This document shows, one piece after another, positions 34,441-47,900 of a stretch of DNA of 64,000 bases. This DNA is from Liolophura sinensis. Lineage: Eukaryota; Mollusca; Polyplacophora; Chitonida; Chitonidae. How positions within the stretch are numbered: the stretch's first letter is position 1; each line of letters starts with the position of its first letter. The position numbers were made by a program, and so were the translations under genes. The stretch spans positions 31,647,645-31,711,644 of the forward strand of contig NC_088305.1 in NCBI RefSeq assembly GCF_032854445.1. Direction: 5' to 3'. Under the pieces are notes generated by a model. It was not told the origin of the DNA and ran no database searches. It saw only the letters and a program-made list of their open reading frames with translations.

Positions 34441-34625
34441 ATGAATGGTAGTGAAGTTAGATCTGGCAGCCTCTCCTTGTGCAACTCACTTATGTCAGAT
34501 CTGGTCCTTGGGCAACTCACTAATGTCAGATCTGGCAGCCTTTCCTTGTGCAACTCAGCCTAGTCAGATCTGGTAATTTCCCCTTATCCAACTCACTTAT
34601 GTCTGATCCAGTATCTTCTCCTTAT
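34441..34625. repeat. Imperfect tandem repeat of 31-38 bp, 5 units
   Basis: Recurrent TCAGATCTGG ... CCTTGTGCAACTCACTTATG segments of varying length. Confidence 0.75.
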
Positions 34626-34909
34626 TCTCCTGTACACAGCTGCTTTAAAAACCAGTCATATGTGCAAATCAATGTTGTTACATATATTCTGTACAGTGCT
34701 GCTATATAATATGGTGTAAATCCACAGTATTTTAAAATTCAGTATAATGCTGCTAAACTCTCTGGCTGATGCACAGCCATGTGTAAGCCGACATGTAAAG
34801 TACAGTTACTTAAACGTTCCATACAACAGCGCTAAAATCAGGTGTAAACTAATCACGTCATCTATATTTAGGTAAGTACAGATGGGTTAATCATCTTTTA
34901 ATAGCATTG

Positions 34910-35130
34910 AAATGGCCTCAAGTATAGGCTGCTATTTCTTTAAAAAAAACATTTTTTTTTGTTTCAAGCCTATGATATAGACTTATAGGCCTATAGGCTG
35001 TATTTAGATATAAATACTATAATAATCATGCTGCTATTTGTTAAAAAAAAAACATTTTTTTTTCTTTCGAGCCAACGATATAGACCTACAGGCCTGTAGG
35101 CGGTATACTATGATAATCCTCCACAGATCT
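34910..35130. repeat. Tandem duplication of about 115 bp
   Basis: Two diverged copies each run CTGCTATTT, a poly-A/poly-T pair, then ATATAGAC, a small palindrome (TATAGGCCTATA in the first copy, ACAGGCCTGT in the second) and a TACTAT-containing end. Confidence 0.6.
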
Positions 35131-35329
35131 GTATGGCGTTTTTCACTGTGAAAGTACATAAATGTAAATTATTTACAGATCTATTCTTCGATGCTTGAGG
35201 CTCAACGCGCGGTGAAATGTCTAGGAGTAAATACGTAAATATATTCCGCTCATTGTCTGATGTTTTCGACATGAACTGTGTGCCAGCCAGTCGCCTTTGT
35301 TATCAATGGAAACACTCCCCCTTCGGGCG

Positions 35330-35480
35330 GTCGACCCCTGACCTTATTTGGAACCTAACTTATTTTGTCAACCAATCAAAAACTTCTGCTGAAAATGAGC
35401 GCGTGCAGTTTAGCGCGTCTTACAAATTTGGAGGGAAATTTAACAAACTGAGGCGAGCGACGAACCTTTGAGGACGTGAG
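35330..35480 (+). promoter_or_regulatory. Candidate promoter or first non-coding exon for the SLC28 gene
   Basis: A local rise in GC with CG dinucleotides (GAGCGCGTGCAG, TTAGCGCGTC), a CCAAT motif in ACCAATCAAA at 35371-35380, and a possible donor GAC|GTGAGT near 35474. Coding starts 3.5 kb further on, behind an acceptor near 38953. This is inference; a donor TTGAAG|GTAAGA near 36810 is an alternative leader end. Confidence 0.25.
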
Positions 35481-37064
35481 TAAAAACTTTCTTGATTAAC
35501 CGTATGAATGGATATCACAATTTTTTTTTCACTGGAAATTGAGGTTTAAATCTCCTAGATAACCGAAGACAACTCTTTTTGGGTGGAATAGGGTTTTATC
35601 AGGAAACAGGGCCGATTGTTTGTGTGATCGATTGAGCCAGCCACCTTGTCGGCCTGCAAATCCATCTGAGAAACTTGATATCAAACCTAAAACTTAGAAG
35701 AGTTGTGACCTCTTCTGTTGAGGCGCAACTAGGACAAATGTCTGACTTAATGTGTGCTAAATACAGCTCGGTGATACGTAAATCGACACATATAACAAAG
35801 AATGGAAATTAGTCGTTGTTAAAGGATGTATCAGAGTGGCCTTAATTAGGCCTATCTGGATCTTCGCTAAATTTGATATGTCTGACTGGTGTGATACTTC
35901 CGTGAACTGGAGAACCAGTATACTGCGGACTGGGAATGTGGAAACTTCCCAGTAATAGCCTGAACTCGTTTGTAGATTTTCTCTAATTTAATACCATAAG
36001 CCATTTGTTTGAAATTTATTTGTGTTTTTGTTTTGTATTATTTATTTGTTTATTTTTGTACGTTAAAAAGGCATGTTATTTAGGCCTCGGCCAGTTTTAT
36101 TTAGTTCCTTTTGTTTCTTTGTTGGCGATATTTTGGTGCTCGAAGTAGTGTCAGCCTGTAGATCACAAGCAGAATTTACACGTAGAACTTTTCTGGAGCT
36201 ATTACAAACACACTTATTAGATTATTATCAATGCTACCTGTATCCACTTGTTTTTGTACTTCCCATTCTTGGAGAAATGTTGATCACCAACAGACATATC
36301 TAACCATGTTGGATTAACGATGCGTTACTGTGTGCTGTTGAATTCATTGGCTCCCTGCCCTTGGTGCGTAAGCCTCCCCCGCGCAAACAACACAGTTTGA
36401 CACATATACACTGTACCCAATAGCCTTAGTCTGCGAGATCGATACGGACTGACGCATACATGAATGTGCTAGACGTTTTCTATAGACCATATGGATTGTG
36501 ATGAAATACAAATTACAATTGTTGAGTGAGCGGTGTAATTTATATCTGTAGTCACGGACATCCAGCTTGTTTATTAAACATGCTAAGACACAGCACAAAA
36601 AACAAAAAGACCGCGCACAACATTGGTTGTGCCAGGTTTGAGATACTGACTGACGCAGCCGCGTGCAGAGTAACGCAGTCGGGTGTAGGCTAACCCAGTG
36701 CGCAGCTGCCACCGCCAGCGCATGGCATTGTACTAACACGTGGGTTTACTATGAATGGGAGATGTGTGTAGAAAATTCTACGCTAGCTGTTGAATTGTCG
36801 AAATATTGAAGGTAAGATTGAGGGTGGTGGTGAACTATGTCACATTGTGGCTTGTGAACTGTCTGACATTCGGATTTTCTGATGTAGAATTCAGGCGAAT
36901 GGCTGGAGCATGGATATTACCGGTAAAGGAAAATGACCACGACTTATATGGTAAAAGTCTCGTAGAGTCAAGTCTCAGCGGCTACACCCACTCGCGGTTG
37001 TTGTAACAACACGCGAACTATACAGAACTTTACTGACACAGGTCCAGACGTAACAGTAATTTTT
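35481..37064. other. Probable SLC28 5' intron or spacer; no gene seen
   Basis: Mostly unique sequence. The 131-codon open frame at 36344-36739 (minus) has no recognisable motif and no splice support. Confidence 0.45.
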
Positions 37065-37073
37065 CCTTCTGCT

Positions 37074-37184
37074 TAGTTCAATTAAATTAAACGTTGAGAT
37101 CTGTTTTCAACGATTTCTGATGTTTGAGTCAGGTATATCAGAACTCGTTGAAAATAAACCTCAACGTTTAATTAAATTGAACTA
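37074..37184. mobile_element. MITE-like 111-bp inverted-repeat element with 9-bp target duplication
   Basis: The termini TAGTTCAATTAAATTAAACG and the reverse complement of TTTAATTAAATTGAACTA are near-perfect inverted repeats. The arms extend inward through AACGTTGAG / CTCAACGTT and TTTTCAACGATTTCTGAT / ATCAGAACTCGTTGAAAA with one mismatch each. CCTTCTGCT flanks both sides (37065-37073 and 37185-37193), a 9-bp target duplication, which in DNA transposons is typical of Mutator-like elements. No coding capacity. Confidence 0.8.
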
Positions 37185-38340
37185 CCTTCTGCTCAATTAA
37201 ATAAATAAATATGAATACTCCTTTTCTGTATGACTGTGGAAATGCAGTAAAAGTGAGGTGTCGTGAAAATGAACGCCACATTGTGTTGTTGCATCTCAAA
37301 AATTGTGATCATATTTATTATAATCTTTTTTTTTTTAGTAATTTCAGTAATCAAAAAATAGCTTTTTTTACTCGTCAATAAAATCATTTAAAGAATACTT
37401 ATTTTTTTTCTTACTGCTTTTTTCTCTTTTTTTATTTTCAAATTTTCACCAGCTGTTTATTCTGTTCCGACAAATGAGACTGCATGTAATTAATTTAAAA
37501 CAATCATGGCATTCATATTGAATACTTCTGGGGAATTTTATAGTTAAAAATTGTGATGAAGAGAATATGTTTTTTTGAGCTTTCAGTATATTTATATGCT
37601 ATCTTTCTATTCCATTCTGTCACAAAATGTCGGGAATTTTCTTCTTCCATTCTTCAGCTGTGAATTGTTCTGGTGACACTACAAGACACTAACCCTGCAT
37701 TCCCCAGACTCTGACCTACGGTTGACACCAGAATGCTTGACACAGTGTCAGGTTTATTTTGTCTGTAAATACAAGGGTGATTTCCTTATCCAAAATTCCT
37801 GTCTTCACAAACAACCTTCATTACTGACAACATTGGGATGCCAAACAAAGACTTACATAATTAGGCTGTTATCACAATGAAATTCTCTTAGCAACACTTC
37901 TTGCCAAACCCCTCCCCCTACACTCACCCTTACCCCCTACACAACTCTCATTTCCTGGCATGAAAACACCTGGAATATAGTAACACCCATGACCCACCTG
38001 ACATTTATTACATAATCCCCCCACCCCACCGAAGCTTTCTGTGTAACCCTGATAGTTGGCACTTAAGACAACTCCATATAGCTGACTCTGCCTGAAAGGA
38101 TCTGATCAATAATCCCTTAAAATCAGTGGAAATATTGTCTTGTATGTTTTTTATTTTTTCTGTAGAAAAAAATCTCAAGTAGAAAATAATTCAAATTGAA
38201 AATATTAATATTTTACATATTTTCACTTCTTTAACATGTTATAAAAATGTCTTGAGCTTCATTCTTATATGGAAATGTTTTCAAGTTTGTACCTGCTTTG
38301 CGAAATCTTTAAGTTTGCCCCAAAATACTGGATTTTAATG

Positions 38341-38492
38341 CATGTATGTATAGGTTGTTTGCAATGTCAGCCATCTGCGAGGTAAGCTCGAGTACTGCCC
38401 GCTGGGTGCCTATTGTTAGAGGGCATACAGTGGGCAATATACACAAACTTACCTTGAAGATGGCTGCCGTTGCAAACCATCTATGTAATACT
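38341..38492. repeat. Long imperfect hairpin, about 65-bp arms with a 10-base loop
   Basis: The arm ending at 38410 pairs with 38421-38489 in inverted orientation. Shared blocks are TTTGCAA, CAGCCATCT, AGGTAAG and GCCC. Identity is roughly 75 percent and the loop is TATTGTTAGA. It is within the presumed SLC28 5' intron, 490 bp upstream of the start codon. Confidence 0.7.
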
Positions 38493-38978
38493 ATTTCACA
38501 TGTGGACACTCATGTTTGTCTTAATTTTGATAAGATAAGCCAGTTCTGAAGAAAGGCCATTGACCTTGAGAAGCCTAAGAAAGTCTCGATAGAGAAAGAG
38601 ACTGTTACTTTGACTGTTTGGTCAGAATTTTTGCAAATCCATTAAATAAAGTCTGTTATCTTGGATCCAGTGCCCTGCTGGCAACATTGCTGAAACGTGA
38701 AGCAACACAACTGTTCAGTAGTCGACGAATGACACTTCGCAAACATCAGCACTGTTGGCATTCTGATCTAATTAAGATTCCTGCTAACCTCTTTATTTGA
38801 CCCCAATCCAGTATGTAAACAAATACAGGTCTTAAGTCAGTGGGGAGTTTCTTAGGTGATAAAGGTGTCAGTTATTGTAAGATAATATGATCTGGGATTG
38901 TCGCATTGTATTTAAATCCAGTTGACCAGAAATTGGTGTGGGCTTGCCTCCAGAAAGCAGTGTGTGAGAAGGCCCAAG

Positions 38979-41900
38979 ATGGATTCCATGAAACCAATGT
39001 CATCTACTCCCAATGGAAAAATCTGTGGACCCTTCAGTAACGGAGTATTACCCTCTGAGAAATCCACTACACCTATTGCCCCCATCTGGGTTCCTGCTCC
39101 CCTTGGGTATCACGCAGGAAAGTCATCTGTATGCAGAAAACTGCCAGAGTCTGACCAAGTAGAGATTGAAGTCACCATGTCCGAAGATAGCAGTAAGTGT
39201 TTTTTTTAAAAAGTTCCCCATTTTAGGATGCTTCACCAAGGCGTGTTTCAGAATTGTACGGTGGATTAGCTATATACATAGACTTTTTTTTTTCTTTTCA
39301 TGTCCACATCAAATGAAGTTGTTGTTTTACCGGCAGAATAAATTTTCTTTCAGTGTTTGAGGCGGGTATCAAAATAAGACTCGAAAACCATGTAAAGCGT
39401 GGGGCATATGGACTGTCCCAGCAATGTTTTTGGATGAAGATATATTTACTTGACCAAAAGCCTTAGAAACAAGAAAATCATAAAAATCCAAGATCCAAGG
39501 AAATAAAAAAGGCTGGGTTTTAGGTTTTATTTTCATTCCCTTTTTGGATATTTTACTGTCTGTTTGCCTATATAATGCTAAATAAAACTGGAATATCAAA
39601 AACTGAATAAAAAAATATTCAACCATTTTAGTTAAATCACAAATATGAAAAAATAGGGTAAGACAGTAATAACAGGTCACACCTGGCATCTGTCGAGCTT
39701 TTGAGTTGAAAATGGGGTCAAAGCAACGCTTTACTTTGATGGGAATCAAATTTTCGTTTTAGGTAAGGTCTGGCAGCAAACTTGTGGATGGTCATGGCTT
39801 TTCTCCCATGATGATGCTGGCCACCATCTTAGTTAAAGATTAGTCAGTTCAAATAACTAGAAATATCAACCCTTTTGCCTGTGAAAAGCAACTTTCATGG
39901 CAATTTATGCACCTTTTCCCTTTGATTTTAGAGACAAAACCACATTGGTTGGATTGACAAATTTCAAGGCTTCACAAAGATTACAGTTTTACAAGTCTAC
40001 ACAGAATAATGTCCTCATAGTTTAGCTGGAATAAATATCTTTCAATAATGCGAAAATGTTCAAGAATTACATAAGTGCTTCAATATGATAATATGAAAGG
40101 ACAGCTGTAGTGTTATTGCACCACCTGCAAACTGTTTTGTCCAAATAAATTTAGGAGTTGAATTCTTTTGCAATTTTTTTTCATGGTTTTTAGAATGCTA
40201 TGTTCATCAGTTTTTGAATTCATAACATGATAATATGTAATTCCGTGTTATTTACAATGATATAATGGTATCTCACACATTTCACACCTTTAACTCAAGT
40301 TGGATGACCTTAGTATATGTCGAGGTCATGACTCTGAAGAGCTCAAAAAATGAATCGTTTTGATCCATGGCTGTGAATTTATGTTATGTTGAAATTTATT
40401 AAGAGTAAATGTGGTAATTTGCAGATAGTAATTCAACTAACCCTTCAGACAGTTCATGGAGTAAATTGTTAGGCCTTCAGCTCAAAGTTGGGAGTTTTGT
40501 TGGGGAGAAGTCGTCTGTAATTTTCAAGGTAAGAATAGTATGTGTTTCGAAGAAAAAAATGGTTTGACCTAGATTTTACATTGGGATTAAAACATTTCAT
40601 TTACATGAAAACAAGTATGTCCTACTGACTTTTGGATCCTTGTAAACTTTGTACCCTGTATGAATATCTGAAGTAGAGGTCAAAAAGTTTTGCTTTGACA
40701 AGATTCACTGAAAAAAAGAGCTTTTAAAACTGGAACATCATAAAAACATCTCAACGAAATGAAATGGAAAGGTTCATTTTCAGTTTTATTCCATTTCTGG
40801 ATTTTTGCCCATAAAGGATAACATACAGTTGGTGTTGCCTAAATAAATAACCCATCTGTTGTAGGTTTGTGTGGTGATATTTCTGGCCTTGTACTGCGCT
40901 TATTTTGCCTGGGCGCTCCTCCTGAACCACCGGAGAGCCACACCCCTCATCGTTATGACCAGCTTAATCGTGGTTGGTCTACTGTTCTCCTTGGTAAAGA
41001 GGAAGGTTGGCCCGTCCCTGCACAAAACCATGAGAAACCTGAACTTGGCTATTGATCTGAAGTGGCACGTCCTGAAATGGTAGGGTGCAAGATGCCAACT
41101 TTTTGTAGGGTACAGTATTTATTGCACGTTTGCTTAATGCTTCGTGGCGAATTATGCATTTTTACCAACAGCCCAGGCCGAGGCATGCTATTGATGTTCT
41201 CTAAATGCCTTGTTTGGTTATTTTTTAAAGGTTTTTTTTCATCTGACCTGGCCATTAACTTGGCTCATATGTGCACTCAGTGAAGTGTGAATACCAGGAT
41301 TATTGTTAGACTGGGAAGAATGATATACTAGTACATGTAATTGGAGGAAGAAAGGGTAATTTTACCCAGCTGTCTTACAATAGACTTGTGACAGAAAAAA
41401 TCTTAATATTTTGTCCCTTTTTTAGGGAGCCTGAAGTTTAACAAAACAGTTTCTGGGCCTCATGAGCATTGTACATTTTTTCAGTCTTTCGGAAAGAACT
41501 AAACTTTTTTCTTACATCTTGGTATTGTCACTGTTTCAGGATCGTGTATCCCATAATATTTCTCTGTGTTGCCGGGGTGATAGCGTACAAGGTTTGGGAC
41601 CGCCCTGAGAATCTCGTCTCGCTGGGAGGACTTGTTTTCTTCCTGATGATTCTCTTCATCTTCTCTGCCAGGTCCTCTCAGGTAATAGTTGTTTCCCCTT
41701 GCTTTCAAGGTTGTCTCCCTTCTACCGCTCGAGCCTTTCCTTTCATAGCCATGAAAAAATATTCTGACAGTATGTCTGTGATCTTTAAGAATGCACAACT
41801 TGCTTACAAATGTTGTTTATCTGACAGGTGAAATGGCGTCCAGTTTTATGGGGACTTGGTCTGCAGATGGCTCTAGCTATGTTCATCCAATGGGAGTGTG

Positions 41901-44900
41901 GCTATGAAGTATTTCGCTTCCTTGGCAGTCAGGTTCAGACATTCCTTAGCTATACAGACGAAGGGTCAAGTTTTGTCTTTGGACAAAAGTTCACAGAACA
42001 CCCATTTGCGTTTAAGGTAAGTTGTCCTGTAGTATTTGATGTGTTATTTTTGCATGTTTTCACTTGGCTGTGCCTTTGCGTTTGTCTTTGTGACTATTGT
42101 AGGCTCTGAGTTCTTATTTTACACTTCATAAAACTTTTGCTGAAATAATCTGATACAGCTGTTTCTTCTCCAACATTTGGAAATGTTTTCTGTTAAGGTT
42201 TATTAAGTCACATATTTGAAAATTATTGAAATTATGAATTATTTTATGATTTCTTTGTTTTAATTTTATTATTTTTGTTATTTTCTGTGTTTTGAAAGAC
42301 GTGTACCCTAATTAAGCTCATCACATATGAAAGAGCAACTTTCAGTGCAATTTACGCACATTTTTAATTTGATTTTAAGGACAAAATTACATTGGTGGGA
42401 TTGGCCAGTTTTGGGCTTCTCAAACATAATAATTTTATCAGTCAACACAGAATTATGCCTTTATAATATGCTTGAATTAACACTGTGCAAACATGCGTAA
42501 AGGTTGAAGAATGAAACAGCTATTTTTTGAGGGAAGACATCCTATAAGAATGTTTCTGTTATTGATCGTGTTATCAGGTGCTGCCAGTAATCATCTTCTT
42601 CAGCTGCACTATCTCCGTGCTCTATCATCTCGGGGTCATGCAGATCGTCATCGGGGCCATCGCCTGGGTCATGAGGGTCACCCTGGGCACTACTGCAGCA
42701 GAGTCGCTGAGCGCGGCAGGCAATATATTTGTGGGGCAGGTCAGTTGTGTTTGGAAAGAGGGAAAAACCTCCACTTGGGCTTGATCATTCTTTTAAAGGC
42801 AAAATAAACACTAACGTGAAGTGTATGTCATATGAAAGACTTTCAAAGAAGGTAGTTAAATTTATTTCTTTAGAATTCAGCCTGGTAAAATATGTTTGAA
42901 ACTTTGGATTCAGCAGTTGCCATTTCTGCCTATAATGGCACCAGTGACATCAGGTTTTTGTCACAGCACAAAGACATGAAAGACTGCAAGATTACATCAA
43001 TCAAAGACATGAAAGACTGCAAGATTACATCGATCAAAGACATGAAAGACTGCAAGATTACATCAATAAAAGACATGAAAGACTGCAAGATTACATCAAT
43101 CAAAGACATGAAAGACTGCAAGATTACATCAATCAAAGACATGAAAGACTGCAAGATTACATCAGTCAAAATGTACAAGACCGGCCCCGAAAGCTCAGTT
43201 GGTAGAGCATTCAATTCGGGTCGGTACATTCAGGGTCAGTCTTGGGATATGTCATACCTAAGACCTCGAAAGAGGATTTCTAGCTTGGCATTCAGCATTA
43301 AGGGGATAGTGCAATGACTGGTTGACCCGTATCAGTATAATAACTTGGAAGGGCGGCTTACTTGCCTTCTGTAAGGCGTCTAAGTGAAGCAGCACTAGAT
43401 AAAAGAACGATGGAAATCCGTCCTGCAACAAGGAGGCACATTACATGCACTCTAAGGACCCCTTTATCATATGGTTGAAAAATTGTTTAGTACCGGTACA
43501 ACGTTAAACCCTATGCATTCACTCACTCACTCAAAATGCACATGCATTTAAAGCTATGGATGCGTCCACAGAGTAGACCTTGACACAAACTATTTGCAAG
43601 AAAATTGATACGGATGTGACGTCATTGATCCCCTCTGGTTCCTTACAGACCACCGCAGAATCTATGTTCTAAAGCCTTTTATGTACTTTTGAGAATGCGT
43701 TGTTGCATACCAAACTTTAGGTGAAATGCAGTGTATGTATATGTGTATATATGTGTTGTATTGCAGACTGAAGCGCCCATTCTGATTCGACCATATTTGG
43801 AACTGATGACCAAATCGGAGCTTCATGCCATCATGACCGGAGGATTTGCTACCATAGCCGGGGGCGTCCTAGCCGCTTACATTCTCTTTGGGGTAAGATA
43901 TTGTTTGACAGTTGCACATTTACCTACTGTACATATGTATATAATGAAGACATAGTCGACATTGAGGTGATTCATCCATAATAAAATACATATTGTTGTT
44001 AAAATATGCATGACCCAGTTACCTCTCCCCTTAATGCTGGCTGTAGTCATATAAGGGAGATATTCCTGAGTATAGCGTTAACCACGAGTCCACTAAATGT
44101 GCATAATTCTATCTTTTGACAACAGTCTACGTTAATTGTACATGACCGCATGGTATATATATATTTTCAAAATTTGCCAGCAGTTTGTTGATTTACAGGT
44201 GCTCAAATGCCAATCAAAATATATATAAATAAAGTTGTTTTCCTACATTTTTCAGATCCCAGCAGAGCACCTTATCTGCGCGTCAGTTATGAATGCCCCG
44301 TGCGCCCTCGCCGTGTCAAAACTCTTCTACCCAGAGACGGAGGAGAGCAAACTGGCCAAGGCCACGGATTTACCCCAGCAAGAAAAGTAAGAGAACTTGT
44401 CTTAGTCACGTTAACTGACAATTACATGTTGATGATTACACGTATTGGATTACATGTAGAAGATTACACGTTGACGATTACATGTAGAAGATTACTCGTT
44501 GACGATTACACGTTGACGATTACATGTAGACGATTACACGTAGACGATTACACGTTGACGATTACACGTAGATGATTACACGTAGACGATTACACGTTGA
44601 CGATTGCACGTTGATGATTACACGTAGACGATTACATGTAGACGATTACACGTAGACGATTACACGTTGACGATTACACGTAGACGATTGCACGTAGACG
44701 ATTGCACGTTGACGATTGCACGTTGACGATTACACATTGATTACATGTAGACAATTACACGTAGTAGTGCTGCACATTTATTATTACCCTAACTACTCAT
44801 CCTTTTCGCGTATGAAAGAGCAAATTTCAGTGCAATTTTATGCACATTTGTAAAAATTCCACCCAAAAACTGTTTTTTTAAGGCCAGTAAAATATTAGTT

Positions 44901-47900
44901 TTGGAGCTTGAGCTTTATTCATTAGGATATCGTCCTACCTTCAAAACGAGCCACAAAACACCGTTCTGAAATCAACAGCACTCTCAGAATCAGCCAACAT
45001 GTACAACTTAGTTATAGTCATTTATTTATGTATTTATTTTGCGCCAGCTGTATGTGATAAGGCCTGTCAGCAATGTGCGTATAGTCATGGGTTTCATCGT
45101 GCCTGGTTTCCTCACACCACACTGCCAGGCGCCATCATATAAGGAAAATATTGAGTTGGGTGTAAAGCACCAAATAAGTAAATAAATGTCTATACATGTA
45201 TTTCTGTTTGACTGTTTTATTGCAGTATACCAGGGTCCATATTGTTTGATATTTCAAGCTCCTTATAATGATAACCTTGACAAATACTAAGGCCACCTTT
45301 TATGATTAAAAGGTGTGAAATGTATTAGGTTTCATTTTGACACTTTTGTAGTATGTGGAATTTGACAAATTACAACAAACAATCATTTATTTGTCAGAAA
45401 TTCAGAATATTTGCATGATTTAAAGTCAAGATTTAAAGACTTTATGTGATGACTTGGACCTGATTTGAGGTCATCATTTTTATTTTGATCTTTAAAATAA
45501 AAAAAAAAATAAATGAACAAACACTTTGATGTTAATGCTTTGCCAGACTGTTTTTTAAGGTCAGTTTTGATGCATGAGCTGACGGATGAAAAGTAATACT
45601 ACTCAACTTACATGTAATATTTCACGAAGTTAAATTATGTTGCTCAGATAATTAAAACTATAATTTTTTTTTTGCATTTTTTTGTTATTTCAGAAAAGAG
45701 AGAAATGTGCTGGAAGCTGCTGCGTCTGGGGCTTCCTCGGCAATCATGCTGGTTGCTAACGTAGCAGCTAATCTCATTGCCTTCCTAGCGATGTTAGCGT
45801 TCGTGAACGCTATGCTGGGATGGTTTGGCAGCATGGTGGATCACCCAGAACTATCTTTCCAGGTGGGTCACTTTTTGTGCATGAAATATTTATTGATAAA
45901 AATGTACTGCTACTTTGTGCAGAAACAGGACATAAACCTGATTTTACTGGTTGATCTTTTGAAATGACCTTGTTCAATTTTTTTTTTATCTGCCCTTATT
46001 TGTTTGTCCCATTTCTCTTTGTCCATTTGTTAACATATTCTGACTTTGCTTGTCCTATTTCTCTCCGTACTTTTGTGAACAGATCTGCTGATTTCTTTGT
46101 CTAGTTGCTGTGTTGACTTGTTTTAACAGATGTGATCTATTTTTATAGCTGATCTGTTCCTACATCTTCATGCCTGTTGCCTTCCTCATGGGAGTAGACT
46201 GGGAGGATGCTGGCATCATAGGAGAACTCATCGGAATCAAAACATTCCTCAATGAATTTGTGGCCTACAAGGATCTCAGTGTGTACATCGCCAACAGGAA
46301 GGCCTGTATACAGCCTGCCATATCGGTATGTGCACTCAAAGATAACTCAGGGATCAAAATGTTTGATATTTCGAACTCTGTGTGGCCATCACCTAGGCAA
46401 AAACTAAAGTCATGCAATGTAATTTAAAGGGGTTAAATTTATTAGATACCTTTTTAGAGCCATTTCAGCATGGAATAAATCAAGTACGGCACTTGAAAAG
46501 CTTTGGAGCTGAACCTGCAGAACCAATTCAAGCTAGTATGCAGACATTCTTTTAAAGAAATTTGTTTCCCAACATCTTTGTAACTGCTTTGTAGACTGCA
46601 GTGCTGTGTACATGTATATGTTATAGGCCGAGGGTCCCACTAGTATGATATATGTGATAGGCCAAGGGTCCCACTAGTAATATGTAATAGGCTGAGGGTC
46701 CCACTGGTAATGTTATATATGTGATAGGCCGAAGGCCCCACTAGTAATGTTATATATGTGATAGGCTGAGGGTCCCACTGGTAGTGTTATATATGTGATA
46801 TGCTGAGGGTCCCACTGGTAATGTTATGTATGTGATAGGCTGAGGGTCCCACTGGTAATGTTATATATGTGATAGGCTGAGGGTCCCACTAGTAATGTTA
46901 TATATGTAATAGGCCGAGGGTCCCACTGGTAATGTTATATATGTGATAGGCCGAGGGTCCCACTAGTAATGTTATTTATGTGATAGGCTGAAGGTCCCAC
47001 TAGTAATGTTATATATGTGATAGGCTGAGGGTCCCACTGGTAGTGTTATATATGTGATAGGCTGAGGGTCCCACTAGTAATGTTATATATGTGATAGGCT
47101 GAGGGTCCCACTGGTAGTGTTATATATGTGATAGGCTGAGGGTCCCACTAGTAATGTTATATATGTGATAGGCCGAGGGTCCCACTGGTAATGTTATTTT
47201 ACATTACAATAAGCATGGATAAGTGTGGAAAACTGATTTCAAGTGGCCTGGAAAATGAGAATTTTTGGCATGGAAATTTGAAATATGAAGTGCTGTGTTG
47301 AATTGAAATTAAGTTAGAAATGAATTGTAGCTTTTTTACCAAATCCTTACTTCACCACACTTCACCGGCCCTGATAGCACAGTTGGTAGAGTGTCCGCTT
47401 TGGAAGGCAGAATCCTGGTTCGGGTCACACTTTCCCACTTTGCATTTGGTATTGACCCGTATCAGTATAATGGCTCGGGCACGGCGGCTTACTTGCCTTC
47501 TTTAAGTCATCTCAGTGATGCAGCACTAGATAAAAGAGCAGTGGATATCCATCCCGCAACAAGCAGGCACCTTACATGCACTGTAAGGACTCCTCTGTCC
47601 TCATATGACTGAAAAATTGTTAAGTAGGACTTTAAACCATAAGCACTCACTCACTCGCTCTATATCTTTCCTCAGATGAGATCCGAGGTGATAGCTACCT
47701 ATGCCTTGTGTGGCTTTGCTAACCTCAGCTCTATAGGCATCCAACTGGGTGGAATCGGCCCTATGGCACCCAACAGAAAGGGCGACCTGGCCAGTATAGC
47801 TCTTAGGGCGTTGACGGCAGGTATCATTACGTCTCTGATTACCTCTTGTGTCGCAGGTGAGTGTTTTAATGAGGCACGCTTCCGTAAACACAGATGTAAC

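Noticed and set aside
36344-36739. 131-codon minus-strand open frame
   Set aside because: No recognisable motif, odd composition (many C, H, S) and no splice partners.
39369-39749. 126-codon minus-strand open frame in SLC28 intron 1
   Set aside because: It is AT-rich, contains a dispersed A-rich repeat, and lies antisense in an intron with no family motif.
43180-43230. tRNA gene (box A-like CTCAGTTGGTAGAGC)
   Set aside because: It lacks a foldable cloverleaf and continues into SINE family A body; the same applies to the heads at 8.5, 25.9, 47.4, 56.1 and 58.7 kb.
42892-43317. 141-codon open frame with [11 protein letters not shown] repeats
   Set aside because: It is a 33-bp tandem repeat running into a SINE, inside SLC28 intron 6.
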